DNA from: JBEBVQ01 sp037190845
GTDB lineage: Bacteria > Bacteroidota > Bacteroidia > Chitinophagales > Chitinophagaceae
Direction of reading: 5' to 3'
Length of the DNA: 25,229 bases
Assembly (NCBI GenBank): GCA_037190845.1
Contig: JBBCJI010000036.1
Span: 1-25,229, forward strand
Part shown: piece by piece, positions 1 to 6,454 of the stretch
Numbering within the stretch: the stretch's first letter is position 1
Layout: every line of letters begins with the position of its first letter
Position numbers and translations under genes: made by a program
Notes under the pieces: generated by a model
What the model was told of the DNA's origin: nothing
Database searches by the model: none
The model's input: the letters and a program-made list of their open reading frames with translations, nothing else

Positions 1-1156
1 TAAACAGCAGCTCGAAGATCATTTCAATTCCACTTTGGTACGATTAAAAGCTCACATCCCATGAGCGAATCGGCGCCACCTGAAATATTTCAATTCCACT
101 TTGGTAAGATTAAAAGATTGGTCAACCTGAATCCGGGGAGAAATTTTATAATTTCAATTCCACTTTGGTACGATTAAAAGGTAAAACGAGTTCGGAAAAA
201 CATCATGGGGGTACGCATTTCAATTCCACTTTGGTACGATTAAAAGTGCTAAGATTGCATTTGGCGATATCTCTAATCTGTTATTTCAATTCCACTTTGG
301 TACGATTAAAAGTACAATCGTTGCGCCATTGGCTACATTGTTTTCAAATTTCAATTCCACTTTGGTACGATTAAAAGTCATTAGGATTTGCACGATCCCA
401 TGATACACAGGTATTTCAATTCCACTTTGGTACGATTAAAAGCGATCAGTTCGCCATGCTCGTCGTAGGTTTCCAATTTCAATTCCACTTTGGTACGATT
501 AAAAGCAATTGCTGTGCATAGCTGTGTCGTTATCTTTCGTATTTCAATTCCACTTTGGTACGATTAAAAGATAGGATTGCCAAATGAGTTCATTGCAAAT
601 GCACTATTTCAATTCCACTTTGGTACGATTAAAAGAAAGAAAAAAGAGAATGCAGCCGGAACCTCCGGACCATTTCAATTCCACTTTGGTACGATTAAAA
701 GAAGGCAGCGGCGGCGCTGGGCGGCAAGTTGGAAATATTTCAATTCCACTTTGGTACGATTAAAAGAGCAAACACTCCCCTCTTCTGCGGTATCCAATAC
801 CATTTCAATTCCACTTTGGTACGATTAAAAGTGCCGTACCGATGGATCGCAAGGCGGCGGAAGCGAATTTCAATTCCACTTTGGTACGATTAAAAGTGTC
901 TGCACTGAAAGCGTCAGAAGCAAGAAAAAGAAATTTCAATTCCACTTTGGTACGATTAAAAGGCAGTACGGGATCAACTTCGACCCTGCACCATCTTATT
1001 TCAATTCCACTTTGGTACGATTAAAAGTTAAAAGATTACCGGATATACCGCCGGTACGGATATTTCAATTCCACTTTGGTACGATTAAAAGTTAGAATTG
1101 CGGTTCTGGTCATTAGTGTGAGCGTTATTTCAATTCCACTTTGGTACGATTAAAAG
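1..1156 (-). CRISPR. CRISPR array, subtype I-B, 18 repeats (partial at left edge)
   Basis: Eighteen 30-bp repeats start at 21, 87, 151, 217, 283, 348, 413, 476, 541, 606, 672, 737, 802, 867, 933, 998, 1062 and 1127. On the plus strand each begins ATTTCAATTCC and ends GGTACGATTAAAAG. All are identical except the second, which has A instead of C at 107. The 17 complete spacers are 33-36 nt and all different; bases 1-20 are the tail of another spacer, so the array continues off the window. The repeat's reverse complement ends in ATTGAAAT, the usual 8-nt 5' handle of I-A/I-B crRNAs, so transcription is on the minus strand, with the newest spacer at 1092-1126 beside the leader. The only degenerate repeat lies toward the leader-distal side, as expected. 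Cas6 (13472-14269) is the likely processing enzyme. Confidence 0.98.
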
Positions 1157-1366
1157 CCGTTTAAAAAAACGGGGACAAAACTTGTAAATCAATGCTTTGC
1201 CCCGTTAAAAATAGTCGTTTTCGATGAATTTAGTAGTCGAACGGCAATAATATGATTTTGCCCGTACTTCGACGACACAGTTAAACACCGCTCCTGTCTT
1301 TGTTTCCCATATTTCAAAGAACTATCCGCCCACAGGCTGATGCCTTGATTCCACCGGGAGCGACGA
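1157..1366 (-). promoter_or_regulatory. CRISPR leader
   Basis: This 210-bp gene-free stretch lies between the cas2 stop codon and the leader-proximal repeat, on the side predicted from repeat orientation. It abuts the first repeat with an inverted repeat, CCGTTT (1157-1162) / AAACGG (1167-1172). A second, wider pair is AACGGGG (1168-1174) / CCCCGTT (1200-1206). Leader promoter and Cas1-Cas2 anchoring sites are expected here by analogy with other type I systems; the specific roles of these palindromes are inference. A 100-aa minus-strand reading frame running through it into antisense-of-cas2 sequence shows no family resemblance and was not called. Confidence 0.75.
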
Positions 1367-1630
1367 CTAAAGCATGTTGTCCAATTCGTTTTTCTCCTTG
1401 CCCACAATCTGCTTCTCCAGCCATTTCTCATGGCGGCTCTTAAAGATAATAAGGCTATCCTTTTCTTTATCCATAATGCCGCCCGCCTCATGTATTAATT
1501 CCTTCAGCTTCACTTCGGTGATCTCCCCTTCAAAGACACTGTTCTGTATCCAGTTCAGATAACGGCGACAGATCTTCAGCATTTTGCCCACCCGCTTTTC
1601 TTCGATATCATACACCAGGATTATGTACAT
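1367..1630 (-). CDS. cas2: CRISPR-associated endoribonuclease/adaptor Cas2
   Basis: The 87-residue product is of normal Cas2 length. It starts MYIILVYDI, the first ferredoxin-fold beta strand with the conserved Asp (D8), followed by KRVGKMLKICRRYL and WIQNSVFEGEIT, a very typical Cas2 run. Cas2 dimers bridge two Cas1 dimers in the spacer-integration complex. The gene is the last one before the leader and is read toward the array. It is separated from cas1 by 223 bp, unusually far for this pair. That gap carries two GA/CT-rich repeats in opposite orientation, one of them directly upstream of the cas2 start codon. The start at 1630 is supported by the conserved N-terminus. Function by homology is secure; nuclease activity is not testable from sequence. 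Confidence 0.97.
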   Translation of the reverse strand: MYIILVYDIEEKRVGKMLKICRRYLNWIQNSVFEGEITEVKLKELIHEAGGIMDKEKDSLIIFKSRHEKWLEKQIVGKEKNELDNML

Positions 1631-1666
1631 AGGAATCAGGATTGAGGGGTGAGGATTGAGGATTGA
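1631..1666 (+). repeat. GA-rich interspersed repeat, copy A (upstream of cas2)
   Basis: The plus strand carries a GA-rich tract whose core GGGGTGAGGATTGAGG (1646-1661) recurs upstream of cas1. On the cas-sense strand it is CT-rich and ends directly at the cas2 ATG. Positions 1638-1660 match 7314-7336 inside cas4 at 20 of 23 bases. Copy B (1817-1849) is the same family in the opposite orientation. Confidence 0.75.
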
Positions 1667-1816
1667 AAGAGCAGAGTGAAGCGTTTAGCATTCAGGATAC
1701 GGTAGTTTGTACAAGTATTGCCTGGGTTCATGATTGTCTTTACTCTTGTAAATTTTCATTGATGCCTGATGCCTTTTATAACCTACAATATAATAAATCA
1801 AATATGCCTGACAAAC

Positions 1817-1849
1817 CTTCATCCCTCAATCCTCATCCCTCACCCCTGA
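1817..1849 (-). repeat. GA-rich interspersed repeat, copy B (downstream of cas1)
   Basis: It is CT-rich on the plus strand. Its reverse complement begins TCAGGGGTGAGGGATGAGG and shares GGGGTGAGGGATGA exactly with the copy upstream of cas6. It lies 4 bases beyond the cas1 stop. With copy A it forms an inverted pair enclosing 150 bp (1667-1816) in which I see no credible gene, so the cas1-cas2 gap resembles a small element with terminal inverted repeats. Confidence 0.7.
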
Positions 1850-1853
1850 AAAA

Positions 1854-2858
1854 CTACCACCAGGCCTTGAAAGGTTTGTATTCTTCCATGCCAAGTATAT
1901 GCTTGGTCAGCTTATAACATTCCAGCCGGATCAGATGCCGGTAGCTGACATGCCGGCCCAGTGAACGATGTTTGATCGTTTCGTTCAATCGCTCGTCCCA
2001 GCATCTCACCACTGTCTTCCGGCCTCCATCTTTCAACAGACACCGGTTCAGTTTCGTATCAAAATCCTTTTCCGTGACCTGCTTTTTATTCAGCAATGAG
2101 AAGATCAGCCGGTCGGCCAGCAGAGGTTTGAAGATCTCCGAAATATCCAACGCGAGTGAATAACGCCGTGTTCCCGGCTGGTGGAGGAAGCTGATCGTAG
2201 GGTTCAACTGGGTGTGGTAGATCGCATCGAGGCAAGCGGTATAGCACATGCTGTTGACAAACGATATCATCGCATTGATCTCGTTCGACGGCGGCCGCTT
2301 TGTACGCGTACCCATTTCAAAATCGTTAATGATCACTGCGAAGGCATCATAATAGCACATCCGGATATTCCCTTCTATTCCCATCAGGGTTTCTACATCC
2401 TGCGCCGCTTCAATGCAGGCTGTCAGTTCTTCAATACGCGCGATAGCTCCAGCCGTATCCTTCTCCCGGTTATTATAATACCTCAGGTTCTTCAGCATGT
2501 TGAACGCTGCGCCGTCCACCAGCTTCCGGGCAATGGCGATCCTTTTCTTCTTGTCCTGGTAGGAAGCGGCCTGCGCAATCACCATCTTTCCTGCCAGCAG
2601 GTATTCCTTTGGCATGAAACTCCCGGTATAATGCTCGTAGTAGTCAAAGAAATGAACGCTGATCTGCTCCTTGCCGAGGAAGTTGTACAGGGCGCTGTTA
2701 GCGTCGAGACTGCCGAAGCAGTACAGATTATTCACACCCTCTACCGGGATATATTTGGGGGCGCCTTCATTGCCTGATTCATCTACCGGGGTAAACTTCA
2801 GGGTGTTGTCCCGGCGGCTCATACGGCCGGGATTGAAGAGGTAGTAGGATTTTTTCAT
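1854..2858 (-). CDS. cas1: CRISPR-associated integrase Cas1 (subtype I-B)
   Basis: Cas1 is the metal-dependent integrase that inserts new spacers at the leader end of the array together with Cas2. The 334-residue length is normal. The start MKKSYYLFNPGRMSRRDNTL is typical of I-B Cas1, followed by the N-terminal beta domain with CFGSLDANSALYNFL (about 47-61) and FFDYYEHYTGSFMP (about 70-83). The catalytic metal ligands are visible: E162 in LMGIEGNIR, H226 in LNPTISFLHQPG, and D238 (with E241) in LALDISEIFKP, so the enzyme looks intact. It lies 36 bp downstream of a pRiA4b-family gene on the same strand. The GA-rich repeat (copy C) occupies that junction and ends just before the cas1 start codon. 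Cas4, its usual partner, is 4.1 kb away behind the inserted toxin-antitoxin block. Confidence 0.97.
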   Translation of the reverse strand: MKKSYYLFNPGRMSRRDNTLKFTPVDESGNEGAPKYIPVEGVNNLYCFGSLDANSALYNFLGKEQISVHFFDYYEHYTGSFMPKEYLLAGKMVIAQAASYQDKKKRIAIARKLVDGAAFNMLKNLRYYNNREKDTAGAIARIEELTACIEAAQDVETLMGIEGNIRMCYYDAFAVIINDFEMGTRTKRPPSNEINAMISFVNSMCYTACLDAIYHTQLNPTISFLHQPGTRRYSLALDISEIFKPLLADRLIFSLLNKKQVTEKDFDTKLNRCLLKDGGRKTVVRCWDERLNETIKHRSLGRHVSYRHLIRLECYKLTKHILGMEEYKPFKAWW

Positions 2859-2860
2859 TT

Positions 2861-2890
2861 CCGGGGTGAGGATTGAGGGGGTGAGGAATG
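2861..2890 (+). repeat. GA-rich interspersed repeat, copy C (upstream of cas1)
   Basis: This tract contains GGGGTGAGGATTGAG (2863-2877), identical to copy A, then GGGGGTGAGGAATG. It sits between the cas1 start codon (2858) and the stop codon of the pRiA4b-family gene (2895). On the cas1-sense strand it is a CT-rich segment immediately 5' of the ATG, the same placement as for cas2 and cas6. Confidence 0.7.
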
Positions 2891-2894
2891 CATG

Positions 2895-3455
2895 TCAAAC
2901 CTGACTCACTGATTGCTGAACGGCTTCCAAGTCAAAGAAGCTGGGGTCAAAAAGAGTATGCTGTTCCCTGTCCCACCATGATTTTACCGTTTCATATTCT
3001 TCGTGTCCTGGGCTCGCCATTACTTCCTTTATATGTTCATACTCCCAGGGGCCGCCACAGTCTTCAGGCGGACACATGCCTTTGCCGGTAATAAGCCGGG
3101 CATGAGGGACTTTTTCATCCGTTATTTTTTCCAGCAGAATGTTATGCGTCCAATCGTCGCCCAGATCGTACATGTAGACATGCTTTTGTCCTTCCGTATG
3201 GAATATATCTTTCAGCTTCACTTTCCGGCTGTCTGTTACGGGAAAATAATCTGTTTCAGGATGGGGTACACTTATAATATCATCTGAACGATAACCTTGT
3301 GCTGAAAACTGGTACAAATGTTTGTCTTTCCACCCGAAAGCAACCTGTATGATCTTATGAAAACAGTAAAAGTTGAAATCTGCCGGTACCGCCAGTTGAC
3401 GCCATACTGGTGGTTTTTTGATATGGGCGAGCTGGATACGAAACCGGAGCAGCAT
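2895..3455 (-). CDS. Plasmid pRiA4b ORF-3 family protein
   Basis: The 186-residue product belongs to the pRiA4b ORF-3 family (Pfam PF07929), whose biochemical role is unknown. Family hallmarks are the opening LRFRIQLAHIKKPPVWR, then FHKIIQVAFGWKDKHLYQF, YDLGDDWTHNILLEKI and GMCPPEDCGGPWEYEHI. I chose the ATG at 3455 because the family domain begins at once there; a TTG at 3494 would add 13 residues with no family match. A possible -7 box (TATTTTTG on the minus strand, 3497-3504) would give a short 5' leader. The gene is read toward cas1 with 36 bp between and could be cotranscribed with it. Members of this family often occur on plasmids and in mobile or defence-like neighbourhoods; any link to CRISPR function is inference. 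Confidence 0.88.
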   Translation of the reverse strand: MLLRFRIQLAHIKKPPVWRQLAVPADFNFYCFHKIIQVAFGWKDKHLYQFSAQGYRSDDIISVPHPETDYFPVTDSRKVKLKDIFHTEGQKHVYMYDLGDDWTHNILLEKITDEKVPHARLITGKGMCPPEDCGGPWEYEHIKEVMASPGHEEYETVKSWWDREQHTLFDPSFFDLEAVQQSVSQV

Positions 3456-3546
3456 GGATGGGTAGGTTAATACTATCAACTGGTGTTCACTCAAACCAAA
3501 AATAAATTTTTTATTTATTATAATTAGCTGATTTTACTAAATCATA

Positions 3547-3589
3547 TTTCCATGAAAATAGTAAATCTGATCTTCGTTTTTCATGGAAA
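3547..3589. promoter_or_regulatory. 12-bp perfect inverted repeat in divergent promoter region
   Basis: TTTCCATGAAAA (3547-3558) is the exact reverse complement of TTTTCATGGAAA (3578-3589), with a 19-base gap. It lies between the divergent pRiA4b-family gene and hipB, just upstream of the first HipB-like operator. It could be a second regulator's operator or a hairpin; no T-run makes it a clear terminator. Confidence 0.5.
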
Positions 3590-3594
3590 AATGA

Positions 3595-3692
3595 ACCCCT
3601 TTCGGGTATAAAATCTGTTTATTGAATTAAAAATACACCCTTTCAGGTATAATCTAAATAGAATAACCTATATTTACACCTTAAAGGGTATA
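3595..3692 (+). promoter_or_regulatory. Three HipB-type operator repeats, 41 bp apart
   Basis: Three related partly palindromic sites of the form (C/A)ACC-(C/T)TTTC-type centre-(A/G)GGTATA precede hipB: ACCC-CTTTC-GGGTATA (3595-3610), CACC-CTTTC-AGGTATA (3636-3651) and CACC-TTAAA-GGGTATA (3677-3692). The offset is exactly 41 bp each time, about four helical turns, so bound repressors would face the same side of the DNA. The third copy ends two bases before the hipB ATG. Known hip operons are autorepressed by HipB binding several TATCC-N8-GGATA sites, so autoregulation by the adjacent HTH protein is the natural reading. The binding itself is inference. Confidence 0.65.
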
Positions 3693-3694
3693 AA

Positions 3695-3895
3695 ATGAGT
3701 GCTTCACTCTCACAATTTGTCAAAGAAAGAAGAAAACAACTGAAGCTAACCCAGCCTGAGCTGGCAGAACGCGCAGGGGTCGGACTTCGTTTTGTACGGG
3801 AATTGGAGCAGGGTAAAGAAACGTTGCGCCTGGACAAGGTGAATCAGGTGCTGGCTTTATTTGGCGCCAAAGTAGGTGTTGTACAGGAGAAATAA
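3695..3895 (+). CDS. hipB: HipB-like XRE-family HTH antitoxin/repressor
   Basis: The 66-residue protein is almost entirely one helix-turn-helix of the XRE/Cro-CI type: QFVKERRKQLKLTQPELAERAGV (about 7-29) followed by the recognition-helix region GLRFVRELEQGK and DKVNQVLALFG. It is the first gene of a three-gene operon, 10 bp upstream of the HipA N-terminal-domain gene and then the HipA-kinase gene, which is the hipB-hipS-hipT order. It presumably represses its own promoter through the three upstream sites and may contribute to toxin neutralisation. The ATG at 3695 follows GGGTATAAA directly, so the third operator would overlap the translation start region. The gene symbol rests on context and domain type. 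Confidence 0.88.
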   Translation: MSASLSQFVKERRKQLKLTQPELAERAGVGLRFVRELEQGKETLRLDKVNQVLALFGAKVGVVQEK

Positions 3896-3905
3896 GGAAA
3901 GAAGA

Positions 3906-4235
3906 ATGAGACAGGCCTATATTTTTTACAAAGACTTATTTGCAGGCATCCTTAACGAACTGGATGAAGGTGGTTATACCTTTCAGTACAACCGGGACTA
4001 CCTGGCTGCTGAAGCGGCCAACCCCGTCAGCCTGACGCTCCCTTTACAAAGTGAGGCTTACGAGAGTAATATCCTCTTCCCTTTTTTTGACGGACTCATC
4101 CCGGAAGGATGGCTGCTGGATATTGCCGTATCCAACTGGAAAATAAATCCGAGAGACCGTTTCGGTTTATTGCTCGCCTTGTGCAGGGATTGTATTGGTT
4201 GTGTATCGGTTCATCCTAAAGAAGATAGTTTATGA
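3906..4235 (+). CDS. hipS: HipS-like protein (separate HipA N-terminal subdomain 1)
   Basis: The 109-residue protein matches only the first subdomain of HipA (Pfam couple_hipA): YKDLFAGILNELDEGGYTFQYN at the start and LFPFFDGLIPEGWLL near 58-71. In classical hipBA systems this part is fused to the kinase; here it is a separate gene that overlaps the kinase gene by ATGA (4232-4235). That is the architecture of HipBST systems, where HipS acts as the antitoxin. In the E. coli O127 system a HipS tryptophan is reported to reach into the kinase site; W69 in PEGW is my candidate equivalent. I chose the ATG at 3906, preceded by a purine-rich GGAAAGAA, over an upstream in-frame start at 3876 that overlaps hipB and adds ten basic residues. 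Confidence 0.87.
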   Translation: MRQAYIFYKDLFAGILNELDEGGYTFQYNRDYLAAEAANPVSLTLPLQSEAYESNILFPFFDGLIPEGWLLDIAVSNWKINPRDRFGLLLALCRDCIGCVSVHPKEDSL

Positions 4236-5182
4236 GCCGCACTGCATCCTGTTTGTACTGTTATCGGCCGTTGCAAGACACGGAACAAGATTTTCATCCG
4301 TCCTGCGCAAAAAAAATGTTCGGCAGCACACAGGTTCCGGAGATGGAGTTCGATGGTAAGCAGCTTGAAGCGTTGGCACAGCAGATCATCGTAAGAAGTG
4401 TGGCGGTGACCGGCGTGCAGCCTAAACTTTCCCTGCAGCTTGATAAACGGACTGGCGCAGCACCCAGGCTTACTATCGTAGGGCTGCATGGAGATTATAT
4501 CCTGAAGCCTGCCTCGATGCAGTACGCTGAGCTGCCGCAAAACGAAGATCTGACCATGCACCTCGCCGCACTGGTAAAGATCAATACGGCACAGCATTCG
4601 CTTATTCGCCTGCGTTCGGGAGAACTGGCTTATATCACCCGGCGTTTCGACCGTCTGAAAGGTAGAAAAATAGCCGTGGAAGATTTCTGCCAGCTTAGTG
4701 AAAAACTGACGGAACATAAGTATAGAGGTTCTGTTGAGCAGATCGGGAGATTAGCCTACCGGTTTACCGCCAATAAAGGATACGAACTGCAACGTTTGTT
4801 TGAGCTGGTGCTCTTCTGCTACCTGACCGGTAATGCCGATATGCATTTAAAGAATTTTGCGCTCATTGAAAACGCCTGGGGAGCTTACGAATTTGCCCCG
4901 GCATATGACCTGGTAAGCACTGCGCTGGTTATTCCCGACGACAAGGAAGAAAGCGCGCTGACAATCAATGGAAAGAAAAACCGCCTCACGCGCAAAGATT
5001 TTGATGTGTTATCACAATCCTTGCAAATCAGTGAAAAGGTGCTGAATACGATTTACAACCGTTTTCAAAAAGCGCTGCCCCAATGGGCTGCTTTCATCCG
5101 GCAAAGCTTTTTATCAGATCAGATGCAGGGGCATTATATTGACCTGATAGTCCGGCGGCATCGCCATCTGTTCCAGGAGTAA
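4232..5182 (+). CDS. hipT: HipT-like serine/threonine kinase toxin (HipA C-terminal kinase)
   Basis: The 316-residue protein has the HipA kinase fold without the first subdomain, as in HipT. It begins with a possible zinc knuckle, C7, C10, H22, C25 (CLYCYRPL then FHPSC), common in Bacteroidota relatives. The glycine-rich loop SVAVTGVQPKLSL lies at 56-68, the catalytic loop GNADMHLKNFAL at 200-211 (D203, H205, N208), and the metal-binding AYDLVST with D226 at 224-230. All catalytic residues look present, so the kinase appears active. Known HipA and HipT phosphorylate aminoacyl-tRNA synthetases (GltX, TrpS), causing growth arrest; the substrate here is unknown. The loop residues that align with E. 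coli HipT's SIS autophosphorylation motif read A58-V59-T60. The 3' end overlaps the convergent HEPN gene by 89 bp. Confidence 0.9.
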   Translation: MSRTASCLYCYRPLQDTEQDFHPSCAKKMFGSTQVPEMEFDGKQLEALAQQIIVRSVAVTGVQPKLSLQLDKRTGAAPRLTIVGLHGDYILKPASMQYAELPQNEDLTMHLAALVKINTAQHSLIRLRSGELAYITRRFDRLKGRKIAVEDFCQLSEKLTEHKYRGSVEQIGRLAYRFTANKGYELQRLFELVLFCYLTGNADMHLKNFALIENAWGAYEFAPAYDLVSTALVIPDDKEESALTINGKKNRLTRKDFDVLSQSLQISEKVLNTIYNRFQKALPQWAAFIRQSFLSDQMQGHYIDLIVRRHRHLFQE

Positions 5183-6002
5183 AACTGCGACAGGTACAAT
5201 GCTCACTGATTAGCCGCCCGGTATAATCCTGCAACACCTCTCGATATACACCGCACAGATACCTGTGCATATCCGCTGCCGTCTCATACAGGCGCCGGGC
5301 GCAATCCACGTCTGTACGGAAATGTGCCGAGTAACGCGCGCAGACGTACCCTTTCTCCAGTTGTGCCAGCAGGCTTTTGCCCGGCGATGCATCTGCAGGA
5401 AATAGTTCGGGTAATTGTGGCGCATGCCATGCCGCTGCCCGGAGCAGGTCGCTCAGCACATGTGTCTTTACCTCCCGGCCTGTTACCGCGATGATAAACC
5501 CACGCAGCAACAACTCCACCGACTGGTGCAGGAAAAACACTGCTCTTTCAGGCCGCCGGTTGTTTAACATCAGCCGGGCGGAGTCAAGGAAATCACGCGA
5601 TGCTTCGCAGCCCTGGGTGAACGCGCCTGCACTCTGACGGCGCTCTTCCGCAATGCGGACTGCCAGCGGAACAGGCAGCACCGACCGACCGCTGTCATAA
5701 ACCAGATAGCGGGGGATGAATATCGTGCTATGCAGCATCCTACCGGCTTCCAATCCGGCGCGTACTTCCGCGAGCGCATAAAATGTAGGGCGGTAGCCCT
5801 TCCCATCCCATCCAGAGCCTTCGAGGATCACCTTGTATTGCTGCAGGGTATGTACTGTATCTTCGGACAGCACGATGTAAAGGCAGTGCTGCTTCAGGAA
5901 TATTTTATCTGCCGGGATGATGGGCAGTAATGCATTTACGATTGGCGATATATCCGCCTGCTGCTGCGGGGTGTGGGTATCTGTTATATCCGTCCGGTTC
6001 AT
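5094..6002 (-). CDS. HEPN-domain protein with degenerate nucleotidyltransferase-like N-terminus
   Basis: The 302-residue protein has a C-terminal HEPN helical domain (about 133-258). Its core is RPERAVFFLHQSVELLLRGF (150-169) with VTGREVKTHVLSDLL (173-187), plus LEKGYVCARYSAHF (215-228). The N-terminal part (about 20-110) resembles the MNT-like half of Bacteroidota NTase-HEPN fusions, but I see no GSxxxG-type catalytic motif, so it looks inactive. HEPN proteins are often RNases or partners in MNT-HEPN toxin-antitoxin pairs; a classical Rx4-6H motif is not obvious, so RNase activity is uncertain. I chose the ATG at 6002; an upstream start at 6101 adds 33 residues without recognisable structure. 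The last 28 residues are encoded opposite the end of hipT. The gene is GC-richer than the downstream HAD gene. Confidence 0.72.
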   Translation of the reverse strand: MNRTDITDTHTPQQQADISPIVNALLPIIPADKIFLKQHCLYIVLSEDTVHTLQQYKVILEGSGWDGKGYRPTFYALAEVRAGLEAGRMLHSTIFIPRYLVYDSGRSVLPVPLAVRIAEERRQSAGAFTQGCEASRDFLDSARLMLNNRRPERAVFFLHQSVELLLRGFIIAVTGREVKTHVLSDLLRAAAWHAPQLPELFPADASPGKSLLAQLEKGYVCARYSAHFRTDVDCARRLYETAADMHRYLCGVYREVLQDYTGRLISEHCTCRSFTPGTDGDAAGLSGQYNAPASDLIKSFAG

Positions 6003-6454
6003 CACAATTCGTTTTACAGATGAGGCAAAGGATTGCCGCGAGCCGCAGCCTGTATAAGGATGAATCCGATGAACCGGGATGAAACAAACACTTCTGATCA
6101 CTATCTACCGGCAAAAATCCCTGCCGGCGATCATCATAAAAAGCGCGAAGCTCATCTTATGTTACAGAGGCCCTGAGCAGCCCACACACGAATAAGAAGA
6201 AGCCCCGCGCATAACGCCGGCAATCTGCTTATACTCTCGTGTGTGAAATTTCTCAGGTTTCTGTAACGAGGTTCAAAGCAATTACCCTTCAAGCAAAGAA
6301 GGATCGCAAGCACATTTTTCAAAACGAAAATAAGAAATTCCTAAACATAATTAGAAATATTAAATTCATATTTTAATTTCCTATTGAAGATTATTAAAAT
6401 GAAAAATAAATAATAACAATAGGATTACTGAAATAAAGCGTAATTTTGCTTGTT
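6003..6454. other. Gene-free divergent spacer between HEPN and HAD genes
   Basis: No credible gene is visible in this 450-bp stretch. It changes composition sharply, from GC-rich before about 6230 to very AT-rich from about 6310 to 6440. It contains an inverted repeat, CACACACGA (6183-6191) / TCGTGTGTG (6237-6245), which extends imperfectly with ATAAG (6192-6196 region) against CTTAT (6228-6232). The two divergent genes must be promoted from here. Only the HAD side shows a plausible -7 element. Confidence 0.6.
6441..6448 (+). promoter_or_regulatory. Candidate Bacteroidota -7 element for the HAD gene
   Basis: TAATTTTG matches the Bacteroidota -7 consensus TAnnTTTG. It lies six bases before the ATG at 6455, so transcription from it would give an almost leaderless mRNA. 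No good -33 TTG is present at the expected 19-20 base distance, which weakens the call. Confidence 0.35.

Noticed and set aside
165..1024. Plus-strand reading frames with repeated FNSTLVRLK or FQFHFGTIK peptides
   Set aside because: They are translations of the CRISPR repeats and spacers, not genes.
1189..1491. 100-aa minus-strand ORF across the leader and the end of cas2
   Set aside because: Overlaps the clear cas2 frame, has no family features and an unlikely Arg/Trp-rich composition.
1663..1917. 84-aa plus-strand ORF between cas2 and cas1
   Set aside because: Half of it is the CT-rich repeat read as protein and it runs into antisense of cas1.
2181..2777. 198-aa plus-strand ORF opposite cas1
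   Set aside because: Antisense of a gene with intact catalytic motifs; no domain recognised.
6003..6101. Upstream start for the HEPN protein adding 33 residues
   Set aside because: The added segment has no secondary-structure or family character; the internal ATG at 6002 fits the domain better.
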